DNA of 64,000 nucleotides from Saccharothrix sp. NRRL B-16314 (GCF_000716595.1 NZ_JNXC01000008.1:1-64000), one strand, 5' to 3'. Positions 33,786 to 42,279 are shown, counted from the stretch's first letter. Notes: generated by a model from the sequence alone, not told the origin. Made by a program: numbers and translations.

Positions 33786-34343
33786 CTACCGGCCGCCGGC
33801 CTTGCGGTTCCTGCGGTCCAGCACGGTGAGCCGGACCGCGGTCTTCACCGAGTGCACGATCATGCCGAGCGGGCCGGTGCCCGGTGGCGGCACGATGCCC
33901 ATCTGCGACAGCATGCCCGCGTAGTCGCCCTCCTGGCGGAACTCGACCATGCGGCCCTCGTCGTCGTACTTCTCGATGATGATCTCGCCGATCTCCAGCA
34001 GCCTGCCGGTGGGCGGGATGCCGAACAGGTTGCCGAGGTGGTGCCCGCGGAAGGTCACGTGCAGCACCGCGGTGTTGCCGTCGATCATGATGTCGTGCCA
34101 GTCGATCTTCACGTCCGGCTTGGCGTTGCGCACCATGCTCAGGGTGTCCAGGAACTGCCGGCCGCCCACGAGCACCGGCCGCCCCGGCAGGTGGCACCGG
34201 TAGTCCGGCGCGTACCACTTCAGGGCACGCGAGTTGTCCTCGGACCAGGACAGGTCCGAGACCATCAGGATGTGTTCCCTGGTCAGGGTGAACGCGGGTC
34301 GGACCGCCGCTGTCCCGCTGACGGGGGAGTCGTTGGTTGTCAT
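33786..34343 (-). CDS. SnoaL-like protein, type B
   Basis: 185 residues from ATG 34343. NTF2-like: LKWYAPDYRCHLPGRPVLVGGRQFLDTLSMV, DIMIDGNTAVLHVTFRGHHLGNLFGIPPTG, RMVEFRQEGDYAGMLSQMGIVPPPGTGPLG, with a basic C-terminal tail. It is the closest relative of the plus-strand protein at 44041-44592: shared TLTREH/TAEY start, SEDNSRALKWYAPD/SDNSVALPWFAPD, PPTGR and the PPPGTGPLG tail. It overlaps the type A gene by ATGA. The A-then-B order is kept in both loci, suggesting the two proteins work together. Confidence 0.85.
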   Translation of the reverse strand: MTTNDSPVSGTAAVRPAFTLTREHILMVSDLSWSEDNSRALKWYAPDYRCHLPGRPVLVGGRQFLDTLSMVRNAKPDVKIDWHDIMIDGNTAVLHVTFRGHHLGNLFGIPPTGRLLEIGEIIIEKYDDEGRMVEFRQEGDYAGMLSQMGIVPPPGTGPLGMIVHSVKTAVRLTVLDRRNRKAGGR

Positions 34344-34891
34344 CGGGCCTGGGCCTTCTTCCGCTGCGCGAGCTTGTCCTTGACGATCAGGGCGCCGAAC
34401 CTGCCGACGGTCTTCACGGTGTGGGCGATGGTGCCCAACGGGCTCGCGCCCTCCGGGGGCGTGACGCCCAGCTGGGCGAGCACGCCGAGGTAGTCGGCCT
34501 GCTGCCACATCTCGACGATCTCGCCCCGCTCGAACCGCAGGATCACGTGCTCGGGCAGCCTGGTCGGCAGACCGGTCGGCGGTATGCCCATCAGCGCGCC
34601 TCTGTGCGTGCCGGTCAGCTCGCCGCGCACCAGGACCTTGTCGCCCTGGCCTATCACCTCGTGCGTCCGGCGGGCCAGGTCGGGCAGCGCGACGAACATC
34701 TGGGTGGCGAGGTCCTTCAGGCCCGGGATGCCCTTGATCACGGGTTGGCCGGGCAACGGCACGTACGTGACGATCTCGCTGCTGAAGTGCCGGTCGATCA
34801 CCCCGAGGTCGCGGTTGTTCCACAGCTCGTCGAGGACCCGGCCGGCGATCGCCCTGATGTCCGGATCGGTCGAGTTCTTGTCGTTCGGCAT
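34340..34891 (-). CDS. SnoaL-like protein, type A
   Basis: 183 residues. IAGRVLDELWNNRDLGVIDRHFSSEIVTYVPLPG, VLVRGELTGTHRGALMGIPPTG, ILRFERGEIVEMWQQADYLGVLAQLGVTPPEGASPLG. It is clearly paralogous to the protein at 43424-44044 (same LVRSELTGTHRGPFLGIPPTG and QQADLLGVMGQLGLTPP stretches). The EMWQQAD segment replaces the usual EHWD of ester cyclases. Followed by the type B gene with ATGA coupling. Function by family: cyclisation or epoxide/ester chemistry on a polyketide intermediate, not proven. Confidence 0.85.
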   Translation of the reverse strand: MPNDKNSTDPDIRAIAGRVLDELWNNRDLGVIDRHFSSEIVTYVPLPGQPVIKGIPGLKDLATQMFVALPDLARRTHEVIGQGDKVLVRGELTGTHRGALMGIPPTGLPTRLPEHVILRFERGEIVEMWQQADYLGVLAQLGVTPPEGASPLGTIAHTVKTVGRFGALIVKDKLAQRKKAQAR

Positions 34892-34978
34892 AGTGCTCCA
34901 TTCCGAGTACCGCGCCCGTTTCCGGGCAGCACGACATGGCCGTCGCGCACGAGACGCCGGCCGTTGGGTCCGGTGGTG

Positions 34979-35566
34979 CTACTTCCCGGTCTTGTCCTCC
35001 ACGGCACGTGCTGCCGCGGCGAGCCAGTCACGCCGGATCAGGCTGCTGAACGGCTCGATCATCGCCCAGTAGAACCGGAACTTGCGGCGCGAGCGCGGGT
35101 CGGTGGCGTGCACCCTGGTCTCGGTGCGCAACCTGGTGCCGCGCTCGTCGGTCGTCTGCGAGAAGGCCATCAGCCCCTTGATGTTCCCCGGCTCGTCGAA
35201 GTCCAGGTACTCCTGCGGGGTGAGCGTCAGCCAGTGCTGCCGCAGCCCCCAGGGCTCACCGACGAAGCCCACCACCAGGTCGCCGTCGGGCACCTCGGCG
35301 AGGGTGAACGCGCCGACGCCCTGGATGAGGCCTTCCAGGACCGGCAGGTCCGCGCCGAGGAACCGCTTCTCGTCGCGCATCACCCTGGCCGGGATGCTGC
35401 GGACGAACACCAAGGGCCGCAACACGTACATGTCGCCGGGGGTCACCGCGCGGACCGCGCGGCCCACGGCGGCGGGGTCGGCGTCGATCACCCGCGAGTG
35501 GTGCGTGCGCCACTGGTACTCGGGCAGCCAGGTGTCGCAGGAGGTGTCCGTGCTGTCGGCTACCAC
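34979..35566 (-). CDS. Uncharacterised protein in the PKS operon (possible START/DUF2867-like)
   Basis: 195 residues from GTG 35566, which overlaps the ketoreductase stop (GTGGTAG). It begins VADSTDTSCDTWLPEYQWRTHHSRVIDADPAAVGRAVRAVTPGDMYVLRPLVFVRSIP and continues with GFVGEPWGL and TRVHATDPRSRRKFRFYWAMIEPFSSLIRRDWLAAA. The pattern of an N-terminal DADPAAV helix, a central beta region and a FRxYWxxIxPFSxLIRRxWL C-terminal helix resembles DUF2867/helix-grip (SRPBCC) proteins. Some such proteins are polyketide aromatases or cyclases, but no catalytic residues can be assigned. An 87-bp gap follows before the type A SnoaL gene. Confidence 0.7.
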   Translation of the reverse strand: MVADSTDTSCDTWLPEYQWRTHHSRVIDADPAAVGRAVRAVTPGDMYVLRPLVFVRSIPARVMRDEKRFLGADLPVLEGLIQGVGAFTLAEVPDGDLVVGFVGEPWGLRQHWLTLTPQEYLDFDEPGNIKGLMAFSQTTDERGTRLRTETRVHATDPRSRRKFRFYWAMIEPFSSLIRRDWLAAAARAVEDKTGK

Positions 35567-36333
35567 GTGGGCCTGCCCAATCCGAGCGCGGTCATCGCGC
35601 CACCGTCGACGGTCACGAACGAGCCGGTCATGTAGCTGGACTCCGGGCCGGCCAGGAACCGGACGACCTCGGCGACCTCCTCGGTGCCGCCGAAGCGGCG
35701 CTGCGGCACCTGCCGCTTGATGCCCTTGCCCGCGTCGCCCTCGGTGAGCCCGGCGACCAGTTCGGTCGGCGAGAACCCCGGCAGCACGGCGTTGACCCTG
35801 ATGCCGAACCGCGCGGTCTCCATCGCGCAGCAGCGGGTGAACGCGTTCACCGCGCCCTTGGACGCGGCGTAGTTGGACTCGCCGACCCAGCCGCGCTCCC
35901 CCATCACCGAGGACACGTTCACCACGACGCCGTCGCCGCGGGACATGAAGTGCGGCAGGACGTTCTTGGTGCAGTTGAACACGCCGCCGAAGTTGACCCG
36001 CATCACCTCCACCCAGTCGCCCGGCTCCATGGAGTAGATCAACGCGTCCTTGGCGATGCCCGCGTTGTTGACCAGCACGTGCAGGTCGCCGCACTCGTCG
36101 ACGACCTGCTGCACCAGCCTGCCCGCGTCGTCGTAGTCGGACACGTCGCCGCGCACCGCGAACGCGCGTCCGCCCGCTTCCTCGATCTGCGCGACGGTCT
36201 TGGCCGCCTCGGCCTCCCCCGAGCGGTAGTTGACCGCGACCGTGGCGCCGTCCGCGGCCAGCCTCTTGCAGATGGCCGCGCCGATACCTCGCGAACCACC
36301 GGTCACCAAGGCGACCCGGTCTGCCAGCTTCAT
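35560..36333 (-). CDS. 3-oxoacyl-ACP reductase (FabG-like ketoreductase)
   Basis: 257 residues. SDR motifs: VTGGSRGIGAAICKRL (NADPH site), NNAG, catalytic Ser in VNVSSVMGERG, YAASK with Tyr and Lys, and RVNAVLPGF. It is the only ketoreductase in the cluster. With two dehydratases and no enoyl reductase it would give a conjugated polyene. The start overlaps the fused ketosynthase stop (ATGA at 36330-36333), and its stop overlaps the next start. Confidence 0.93.
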   Translation of the reverse strand: MKLADRVALVTGGSRGIGAAICKRLAADGATVAVNYRSGEAEAAKTVAQIEEAGGRAFAVRGDVSDYDDAGRLVQQVVDECGDLHVLVNNAGIAKDALIYSMEPGDWVEVMRVNFGGVFNCTKNVLPHFMSRGDGVVVNVSSVMGERGWVGESNYAASKGAVNAFTRCCAMETARFGIRVNAVLPGFSPTELVAGLTEGDAGKGIKRQVPQRRFGGTEEVAEVVRFLAGPESSYMTGSFVTVDGGAMTALGLGRPTW

Positions 36334-38642
36334 CCGTTGTTCCTCCCTGCTACCAGGCAATGGTGCGTGCCGCCCAGCGACGAGCCGTTGACGAGCACCG
36401 GGCCACCGCGACCGTGCACGGCGAGCGCGAGGCACAGCGCGGGTCCGACCCCCATGGGTTCGCCGAGCACCCGCTTGGGTGCGTGCCGCACCGGGCCGGC
36501 GGGCCCGAAGACCCGGTCGACGGCGAGCGATTCCGGCCGGTCGGCCGCGGTGAGCCCGGCCGCGGCCAGCCACACCTGCTCGATCCGGGCCGGTGCGAGG
36601 CCCGCGTCGGTCAGCGCGGCGGTCATCGCCCGCTCCATGCCGCGGCCACGGGCGTCCCAGCGCCTGCTGCGGCTCGCGTCGGAGGCGTTGCCGTGTCCGA
36701 GGACCGTGCCGAGCACGGTGGCGCCGCGGGCGTCAGCGGAGGCGCGGCTCTCCAGCACGAGCGCGACACTGCCCTCGGCCAGCGCGAAGGCGGCATCCCC
36801 ACACAAGGCTCCCTGGGCGTCGTAGGCGCGGACCACCTCGTCGGTGAGCGTATCCGTCACGGTCACGACCATGGCCCGAACGTGTCGATCCGCGATCAGG
36901 TCCGCCGCGTAGCCGACGCACGCCGCGCCGGTGGCGTGCCCGACCGACAGCGTCGAGGTCGGCCCGTACAGGCCCAGGTGCAGCGCGACCTGGCCCGCGG
37001 CCTGGTTGTAGACCGTGTTGGGGAAGACGGCGGGATCGGCCGCGGCGGGTCCGTCGGACAGCAGCGGAACCACGAACTTCCGCATGGCCTCCATCGGCCC
37101 GGTGCCGGTGCCGAAGAGCACGCCGACCTCGGCGGCCTGCGGTGAACCCGGTTCGATCCCGGCGGCACGCAGCGCGTCCGCGGCCGAGATCACGCTGAGC
37201 ACGCCGAGCCGGTCCATCCTGCGGCGCAGCTTGCGGCTGAGGTACGGCTCGGGGTCGACGTCGACCCGGCCGAGCAGCAGCCCGTGCTCGGCGGCGCCGA
37301 CCGGGACGCCCGCCAGCACGGCCGAAGCGGCGGCGTCGATGCCGTGCCCCGCCGGGGTCAGCGCGGACACCCCGGTGATCACCACGTCGTCGGCGTCCCG
37401 GACCGGCCGGGTGTACGGGGTGCCGGGCCTGGCCAGCAGCAGCGCCGCGTTGGCCCCGGCGAAGGCGAAGTTGTTGCTCAGCGCGAACGGCCGGTCGAAC
37501 GGGCGGGCGCCGTCGGGCAGGTAGTCCAGGTCGCACTCCGGGTCGGCGGTCAGGTAGCCGGCGGTCGGTGGCGCCAGCCGCCGGGCGACCGCGTGCGCGG
37601 TGACGATCCCCTCGACCGCGCCCGCCGCGCCGAGCAGGTGCCCGACCATCGACTTGGTGCTGCTGACCAGCACGTCGTCGGCGGCCGGGCCGAGCGCGAG
37701 CCGGATCGCCTTGGTCTCGGCCGGGTCGTTCTTCGGGGTGCCGGTGCCGTGCCCGTTGACGTACCCGACGTCGGCGGGGTCGACGCCGCCCTGCCGCAGC
37801 GCGCCGCGGATGGCGTTCGCCGCACCGGAGCCGTCCGGCCGGGGCGCGGTGGCGTGGTAGCCGTCGGAGGACAGCCCGTAGCCCGCGACCTCGGCCAGGC
37901 AGGTCAGGCCGAGCCGTTCGGCCAGTCCGGTGCCGACCAGCAGGACCAGCCCGCTCCCCTCACCGAGGGACAGCCCGGACCGGTTGCCCGAGTACGGCGC
38001 GGCCGGGTCGGGCGAAAGCGACTCCAGCGAGTTGAACCCGGCCAGCACGACGTCGGACAACGCGTCGGTGCCGCCGGCCAGCATGGCGTCCGCGCGGCCG
38101 GTGCGGACCAGGTCCGCGGCCAGGCCGATGGCGTTGGCGCCGGACGCGCACGCGGTGTTGACCGCCAGCACCGGGCCGCGCAGCCCGAAGTCGGCGGCCA
38201 CCGCCTCGGCGAGTGCCTGTGGTGTGACCAGGTCGGCCAGCTTCGGGTCGGGGGTGCCGCCTTCGGCGTCGACGCGGAGCCATTCCCGGCCGGAGAGCAG
38301 GCCGGCGTTGCAGGTGCCGAGCACCACCCCGAACCGGTCCCGGTCGATCAGCCCGGCGGTTGGCCCGGCCAGCGCCTCGTCGGCCGCGGCCAGCGCCAGG
38401 TCCAACGCGCGCTCGGTGAACCCGTCCGGTCGCGGGTAGCGGCGGCGGGGGTCGGGCACCGACTCGACCTCCCCGGCGATCTTGGTGCTGAGCCCGTCCA
38501 TGGGCAGGTGCTGCACCGGCCGGATCGCGACCCGTCCGGCCAGCGCGCCCTCCCAGAGGTCGGCCGCGGCCGGTCCCTGCGCGGTGACCGCGCCGACCGC
38601 GACGATGGCGACCCCGACCGTCCCCGTCCCCGTCTCCGTCAT
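36330..38642 (-). CDS. Fused ketosynthase / chain-length-factor-like protein (KS-CLF)
   Basis: 770 residues, about twice a normal ketosynthase. Residues ~10-410 form a complete KS: Cys ~165 in NTACASGAN, His ~298 in NGHGTGTPKND, Lys ~330 and His ~335 in STKSMVGHLLGAAG. A second KS-like domain begins ~420 (VVITGVSALTPAGHG). Its nucleophile position reads SVGHATGAA with His ~569 in place of Cys, and HGT and GH motifs are lost, as in chain-length factors. It is coupled by ATGA to neighbours on both sides, and no frameshift is needed. One polypeptide thus carries what is usually a KSalpha/KSbeta heterodimer. Confidence 0.9.
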   Translation of the reverse strand: MTETGTGTVGVAIVAVGAVTAQGPAAADLWEGALAGRVAIRPVQHLPMDGLSTKIAGEVESVPDPRRRYPRPDGFTERALDLALAAADEALAGPTAGLIDRDRFGVVLGTCNAGLLSGREWLRVDAEGGTPDPKLADLVTPQALAEAVAADFGLRGPVLAVNTACASGANAIGLAADLVRTGRADAMLAGGTDALSDVVLAGFNSLESLSPDPAAPYSGNRSGLSLGEGSGLVLLVGTGLAERLGLTCLAEVAGYGLSSDGYHATAPRPDGSGAANAIRGALRQGGVDPADVGYVNGHGTGTPKNDPAETKAIRLALGPAADDVLVSSTKSMVGHLLGAAGAVEGIVTAHAVARRLAPPTAGYLTADPECDLDYLPDGARPFDRPFALSNNFAFAGANAALLLARPGTPYTRPVRDADDVVITGVSALTPAGHGIDAAASAVLAGVPVGAAEHGLLLGRVDVDPEPYLSRKLRRRMDRLGVLSVISAADALRAAGIEPGSPQAAEVGVLFGTGTGPMEAMRKFVVPLLSDGPAAADPAVFPNTVYNQAAGQVALHLGLYGPTSTLSVGHATGAACVGYAADLIADRHVRAMVVTVTDTLTDEVVRAYDAQGALCGDAAFALAEGSVALVLESRASADARGATVLGTVLGHGNASDASRSRRWDARGRGMERAMTAALTDAGLAPARIEQVWLAAAGLTAADRPESLAVDRVFGPAGPVRHAPKRVLGEPMGVGPALCLALAVHGRGGPVLVNGSSLGGTHHCLVAGRNNG

Positions 38643-39916
38643 CACGACGTTCCTCTCGTTTCGCCCGGTGCGCCCAGCGCGACCGCGACCTGCTGGCCTT
38701 CCAGGCCACGGCCGATCGCGATGGCGTTGCGCACCCGCAACGGGCGGGCCTGGCCGGCGACCCAGTCGAAGTCGCAGTCCGGGTCCGGCCGGTCCAGGTT
38801 GAGCGTCGGCGGGACCGCGCCCGCGTCGATGGCCAGCGCGCAGACCGCGACGTTGAGCGCGCCGGCCGCGGCGACCAGGTGCCCGGTCGCCGGTTTCACG
38901 CTGCTCGCGCACGCACCCGTGCCCAGGGCGCTGCGCAGCGCCCTGGCCTCGGACACATCACCGAGCTTCGTCGCGCAGCCGTGCGTGGCCACGAAGTCGA
39001 TCTCGGCGCCCGCCTGCGCGCGGGCCTTGGTGATGGCCACGGCCAGTGGCCCGCCGGTCGGCTCCGGGGTCAGCAACCGGCCGTCGAAGGTGGCGGCCAC
39101 CCCGGTGATCTCGGCGTACACGTGCGCGCCGCGCTGGCGGGCCCGCTCCGCGTCCTCCAGCACCACGAACGCGGCGCCGTCGCCGAGCACCGAGCCGGAG
39201 CGCTCCACGTCGTAGGGTCGGAACGCCTCGGCGAGGCGGTCGTTGTCGGTGGTGAGCACCCCGAGACCGTCCATCTTGGACGCCGTCCACCACGAGGCCG
39301 CGTCGTCGAAGCCGCCCGCGATGGCGACCTGCGACTCGCCCCGGCCGATCGACCGGAACGCCCGGCCGATCGCGGTGGCGCCCGCGTCCGCGGTGCCGTG
39401 GAAGTAGGCGTTCGGGCCGGTCAGGCCGTAGCGCTGGGAGATGTAGAACAGCGAGGCGGCCTGCAGCCCTTCCACGTAGTACAGCGGGTAGAAGGCCGAG
39501 CTGTACCGCCGGCCGAGCTGCCGCACGTCCGCGACGCCGTCCTCGCGGCGGCCCGCCAGCGCACCGGCCAGCATGTGGTCGGGGTTGGAGATCTCCTTGT
39601 TGCCGCCGACGAACACACCGACCCGGCCGGGGTCGCAGGTGTCGAAGTCGATGCCGGAGTCCTCGACCGCGAGCACCGCGCCCGCGATCGCGAACTGGTC
39701 GTTGCGGGTCGCCATCCGCAGGCTGCGGCGCGGCGCGAACCGCTCCGGCCGGAAGTCGTCGACCTCCGCGGCCAACCGGGTGCGGAAGGAGGACGGGTCG
39801 TACCCGGTGACCCGCCGGATCGCGGTGTCGCCGTCGAGCAGCCGCTTCCAGGTCTCCTGCCTGCCGGTGCCGAGGCCGGTCAGCAGCCCGATGCCGGTGA
39901 TCGCGACACTGTTCAC
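38642..39916 (-). CDS. Ketosynthase-like chain length factor (Cys replaced by Asp)
   Basis: 424 residues. VAITGIGLLTGLG start, GDGAAFVVLEDAERA, ATHGCATKLGD (first His kept) and SSVKPATGHLVAAAGALN (Lys, His kept). The nucleophile motif reads HGTADAGAT with Asp ~177 where Cys is expected, so it cannot condense alone. It probably pairs with the KS encoded at 40287-41543, as KSbeta does in type II systems, where Gln is the usual replacement. Starts at GTG 39916 with GGGAG upstream and GTGA overlap with the dehydratase stop. Confidence 0.88.
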   Translation of the reverse strand: MNSVAITGIGLLTGLGTGRQETWKRLLDGDTAIRRVTGYDPSSFRTRLAAEVDDFRPERFAPRRSLRMATRNDQFAIAGAVLAVEDSGIDFDTCDPGRVGVFVGGNKEISNPDHMLAGALAGRREDGVADVRQLGRRYSSAFYPLYYVEGLQAASLFYISQRYGLTGPNAYFHGTADAGATAIGRAFRSIGRGESQVAIAGGFDDAASWWTASKMDGLGVLTTDNDRLAEAFRPYDVERSGSVLGDGAAFVVLEDAERARQRGAHVYAEITGVAATFDGRLLTPEPTGGPLAVAITKARAQAGAEIDFVATHGCATKLGDVSEARALRSALGTGACASSVKPATGHLVAAAGALNVAVCALAIDAGAVPPTLNLDRPDPDCDFDWVAGQARPLRVRNAIAIGRGLEGQQVAVALGAPGETRGTS

Positions 39917-40290
39917 AGGAACTCCCCCGTCTCGACGCGGTGCAGGCTCAAGGTGCGCACGGTGGTGACGGTCCGGCCGTCCACCCGCGCGGTGGCCGAA
40001 CACGTGGCGGTGCCCGCGGACCGGCTGGTGACGTCCACGTCCAGCCGCAGCACGTCGCCGGGCCGCACGAAGTGCCGGTAGCGGACGCGACCGGCGCCGG
40101 CGAGCCGCCACGGACCGTCGTCGAGCACCAGGTTCGCCACCGCCACCAGGTCCTCGATGATCATCACGCCGGGCAGCACCGGGAACCGGGGGAAGTGAGA
40201 CTCGAACACCTGCAGGGTGTGCGGCACGTGCCGCACCGCGGTGGCACGCTCGCCCGCCACCAGGCTCTCGACCCGGTCGAGTGGGGTCAT
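39913..40290 (-). CDS. Hotdog-fold 3-hydroxyacyl-ACP dehydratase (FabZ-like)
   Basis: 125 residues. HFPRFPVLPGVMIIEDLVAVANL is the FabZ signature HFPxxPxxPG with the catalytic His; the rest follows the single hotdog fold (GRVRYRHFVRPGDVLRLDVDV). The Glu/Asp expected on the central helix is represented by IIED. It may pair with the second hotdog protein at 41540-42019, as reducing type II systems often use two dehydratase subunits. Overlaps both neighbours (stop/start coupling). Confidence 0.87.
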   Translation of the reverse strand: MTPLDRVESLVAGERATAVRHVPHTLQVFESHFPRFPVLPGVMIIEDLVAVANLVLDDGPWRLAGAGRVRYRHFVRPGDVLRLDVDVTSRSAGTATCSATARVDGRTVTTVRTLSLHRVETGEFL

Positions 40291-41543
40291 GGCTGACGCA
40301 CCACCAATGCGGCGTTCGTGCCACCGAAGGCGAACGCGTTCACGAGCACGGCGCGCACCTCGCGCTCACGCGCGACCAGCGGCACGTAGTCCAGGTCCAG
40401 CTTGGGGTCCGGGGTGCGCAGGTTCACCGTCGGCGGCACGACCCCGGTGCGCAGCGCGCCGAGCGCGGCGACCAGGTTCACCCCCGCCGCGGCCGAGGTC
40501 AGGTGACCGGTCATGGACTTCGGCGAGCTGATCGACAGCGCGCCCGCGTGCGGCCCGAACACCGCCTTGATCGCCCTGGTCTCGCTCAGGTCGTTGCCCG
40601 GCGTGCCGGTGCCGTGCGCCACCACGTAGTCGATCCCGGGAGGGTCCACTCCGGACTCGTCCAGCGCGTCGCGCATCGCGGAGATCGCACCGCCGCCGTC
40701 CGGGGGCGAGTCGGTGATCCGGTAGGCGTTGAGGGTGGAGCCGTACCCGGCGAGTTCGGCGTGGATGCGCGCTCCCCGGGCGACCGCGGTGTCCCAGTCC
40801 TCCAGCACCGCGACCACCGCGCCCTCGCCGAGCACGAACCCGGACCGGGTCGCGTCGAACGGCCGGGACGCCGCCTGCGGGTCGTCGTTGAACTCGGTGG
40901 CCAGCGCGCCGAGCAGGGAGAACCCCAGCACGTCCATCCAGGTGGTGAGGGTGTCGAAGCCGCCGGCGAGCATCATCCGGCAGTCGCCCTCCTGCACCCG
41001 GCGGAACGCCTCGCCGAGGGCGTGTGCCGAGCCCGCGCACGCGGTGCTGACGTTGATCACCGGCCCGCGGCACCCCGCGGCCCGCGCGATCGACGCCGCG
41101 CCGACGTTCTGGTCGCGCAGCAGCACGTCCCCCGGCGCCTGCCGGTAGTACCGGCTCCGGCCGCTCGACTCCATCAGGTGCGACATGTCGACCAGTTCCT
41201 GCAACTCCGGCCGGCCCACGGTGGCGCCGATCGAGACCCCTCGGTCGTAGGGGTCGATGTCCTGCCAGCTCTCCCCCGCGTCCCGCAGCGCCTCGTAGGC
41301 CGCCGCCACGCCGTAGGTGGCCGCACGGGAGAGGTGCTTGCGGTCGTGGCCGGCCGGGATCGCGGTGGCCGGGTCGAACCCGCGCACCTGACCCGCGATC
41401 CGGACCGGGAACTCGGTGGCGTCGAACGTCTCCAGGGTGCCGACCCCGCTGCGTCCGGCCCGCATCGCCTCCCACGTGGACGGCGCGTCGTTGCCGAGCG
41501 GGGTGACCGCGCCGATGCCGGTGATGGCGACCCTGCGGTTCAC
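40287..41543 (-). CDS. Beta-ketoacyl-ACP synthase (catalytic KS)
   Basis: 418 residues from GTG 41543. All KAS II residues are present: Cys ~169 in VSTACAGSAHA, His in AHGTGTPGNDLSETRAI, Lys in SSPKSMTGHLTSAAAGVN with the second His, and FAFGGTNAALV at the C terminus. It is the condensing subunit of the first KS pair. The partner is probably the Asp-type CLF encoded two genes downstream. Coupled by GTGA to the upstream dehydratase gene and overlapping the next gene. Confidence 0.94.
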   Translation of the reverse strand: MNRRVAITGIGAVTPLGNDAPSTWEAMRAGRSGVGTLETFDATEFPVRIAGQVRGFDPATAIPAGHDRKHLSRAATYGVAAAYEALRDAGESWQDIDPYDRGVSIGATVGRPELQELVDMSHLMESSGRSRYYRQAPGDVLLRDQNVGAASIARAAGCRGPVINVSTACAGSAHALGEAFRRVQEGDCRMMLAGGFDTLTTWMDVLGFSLLGALATEFNDDPQAASRPFDATRSGFVLGEGAVVAVLEDWDTAVARGARIHAELAGYGSTLNAYRITDSPPDGGGAISAMRDALDESGVDPPGIDYVVAHGTGTPGNDLSETRAIKAVFGPHAGALSISSPKSMTGHLTSAAAGVNLVAALGALRTGVVPPTVNLRTPDPKLDLDYVPLVAREREVRAVLVNAFAFGGTNAALVVRQP

Positions 41544-42019
41544 CGGGCACCGCCCGCGGCGACGAGCTGCTTCACGGGCAGGTGCCCGGCGAGCTGGTGC
41601 CGCATGCGCTCGGTCTCCTCGGGCGAGTCGAGCTGGTCGGCCGCGATCAGCGCGCACATGATGGACTCGGCCTCCAGGACGACCTTGCCGTCCACCGACG
41701 CCGTGCCGGACAGCACCGCGATCTCGTCGCTGATCGACTCCACGCCGCCGGTCAGGGTGAGCACGTCGCCGGGGCGCACCGGATCGCCGAAGACGACCGA
41801 GTCGATCGACAGCAACGCGGCCCGCAGCCTGCCCTCGGTGGAGGTGACCACCAGCCAGGTGCCCGCCTGGCACAGGGACTCCAGCACGAGGTGCGCGGGC
41901 ATCTCCGGGCCGCGCCCGAGTTCGCGCCAGTAGTCCTCGCGGTGCGAGGTCACCTTGCGGGCCACGACGTGCCGATTGGCTTCCAGCTCGTCGACCCGGT
42001 CGATCAGGTGGAAACGCAT
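41540..42019 (-). CDS. Hotdog-fold dehydratase-like protein
   Basis: 159 residues from ATG 42019, with GGAGG just upstream. MRFHLIDRVDELEANRHVVARKVTSHREDYW and PAHLVLESLCQAGTWLVV follow the FabZ/FabA hotdog layout. The region where FabZ has HFPxxPxxPG reads HREDYWRELGRGPEMPAH, so the catalytic His-Pro context is altered. ESLCQ keeps the central-helix Glu and Gln. It may be the non-identical partner of the FabZ-like protein at 39913-40290. First gene of the main PKS operon, behind dyad S4. Confidence 0.82.
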   Translation of the reverse strand: MRFHLIDRVDELEANRHVVARKVTSHREDYWRELGRGPEMPAHLVLESLCQAGTWLVVTSTEGRLRAALLSIDSVVFGDPVRPGDVLTLTGGVESISDEIAVLSGTASVDGKVVLEAESIMCALIAADQLDSPEETERMRHQLAGHLPVKQLVAAGGAR

Positions 42020-42120
42020 GGGCCTCCTTCGAGAACGAGTACGGCCCGCGCGATGGCGACGCCGGAGTGCGAGAGCGGGAACTCCGGCGTCGACATCCCG
42101 CACCGCTCGGCGACCGCGCC

Positions 42121-42160
42121 CTCACCGGTAGAGATCCGGTCGCGAACGGCCCGGATACAG
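42121..42160 (-). promoter_or_regulatory. Cluster dyad site S4 (upstream of the PKS operon)
   Basis: CTCACCGGTA-GAG-ATCCGG (42134-42139)-11 bases-CCGGAT (42151-42156)-ACAG. It is the most symmetric copy together with S1. It lies 115 bp upstream of the dehydratase start, farther than the other three (43-47 bp), so the mRNA here probably has a longer leader. Confidence 0.8.
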
Positions 42161-42221
42161 TTCGCCGGCGGAGAAGTCCCCGGTCCCGCTGCCCGGTCGT
42201 CACCGCCTGGGAACAGCCGTG

Positions 42222-42259
42222 CGGACCCGCGGATGCCCCAATGGCATCCGACGGGTCCG
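42222..42259. terminator. Hairpin terminator after the epoxide hydrolase gene
   Basis: CGGACCCG (42222-42229) and GGATGCC (42231-42237) pair with GGCATCC (42243-42249) and CGGGTCCG (42252-42259), a 15-bp stem with small internal mismatches and a CCAAT loop, downstream of the stop at 42280 (minus strand). Confidence 0.65.
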
Positions 42260-42279
42260 GCAACGGCGACTGACTGGTG

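Noticed and set aside
31389..34493. 1034-aa plus-strand open frame across MMPL and SnoaL genes
   Set aside because: It is the antisense shadow of strongly supported minus-strand genes; the translation is low-complexity Arg/Gln/His-rich with no domain.
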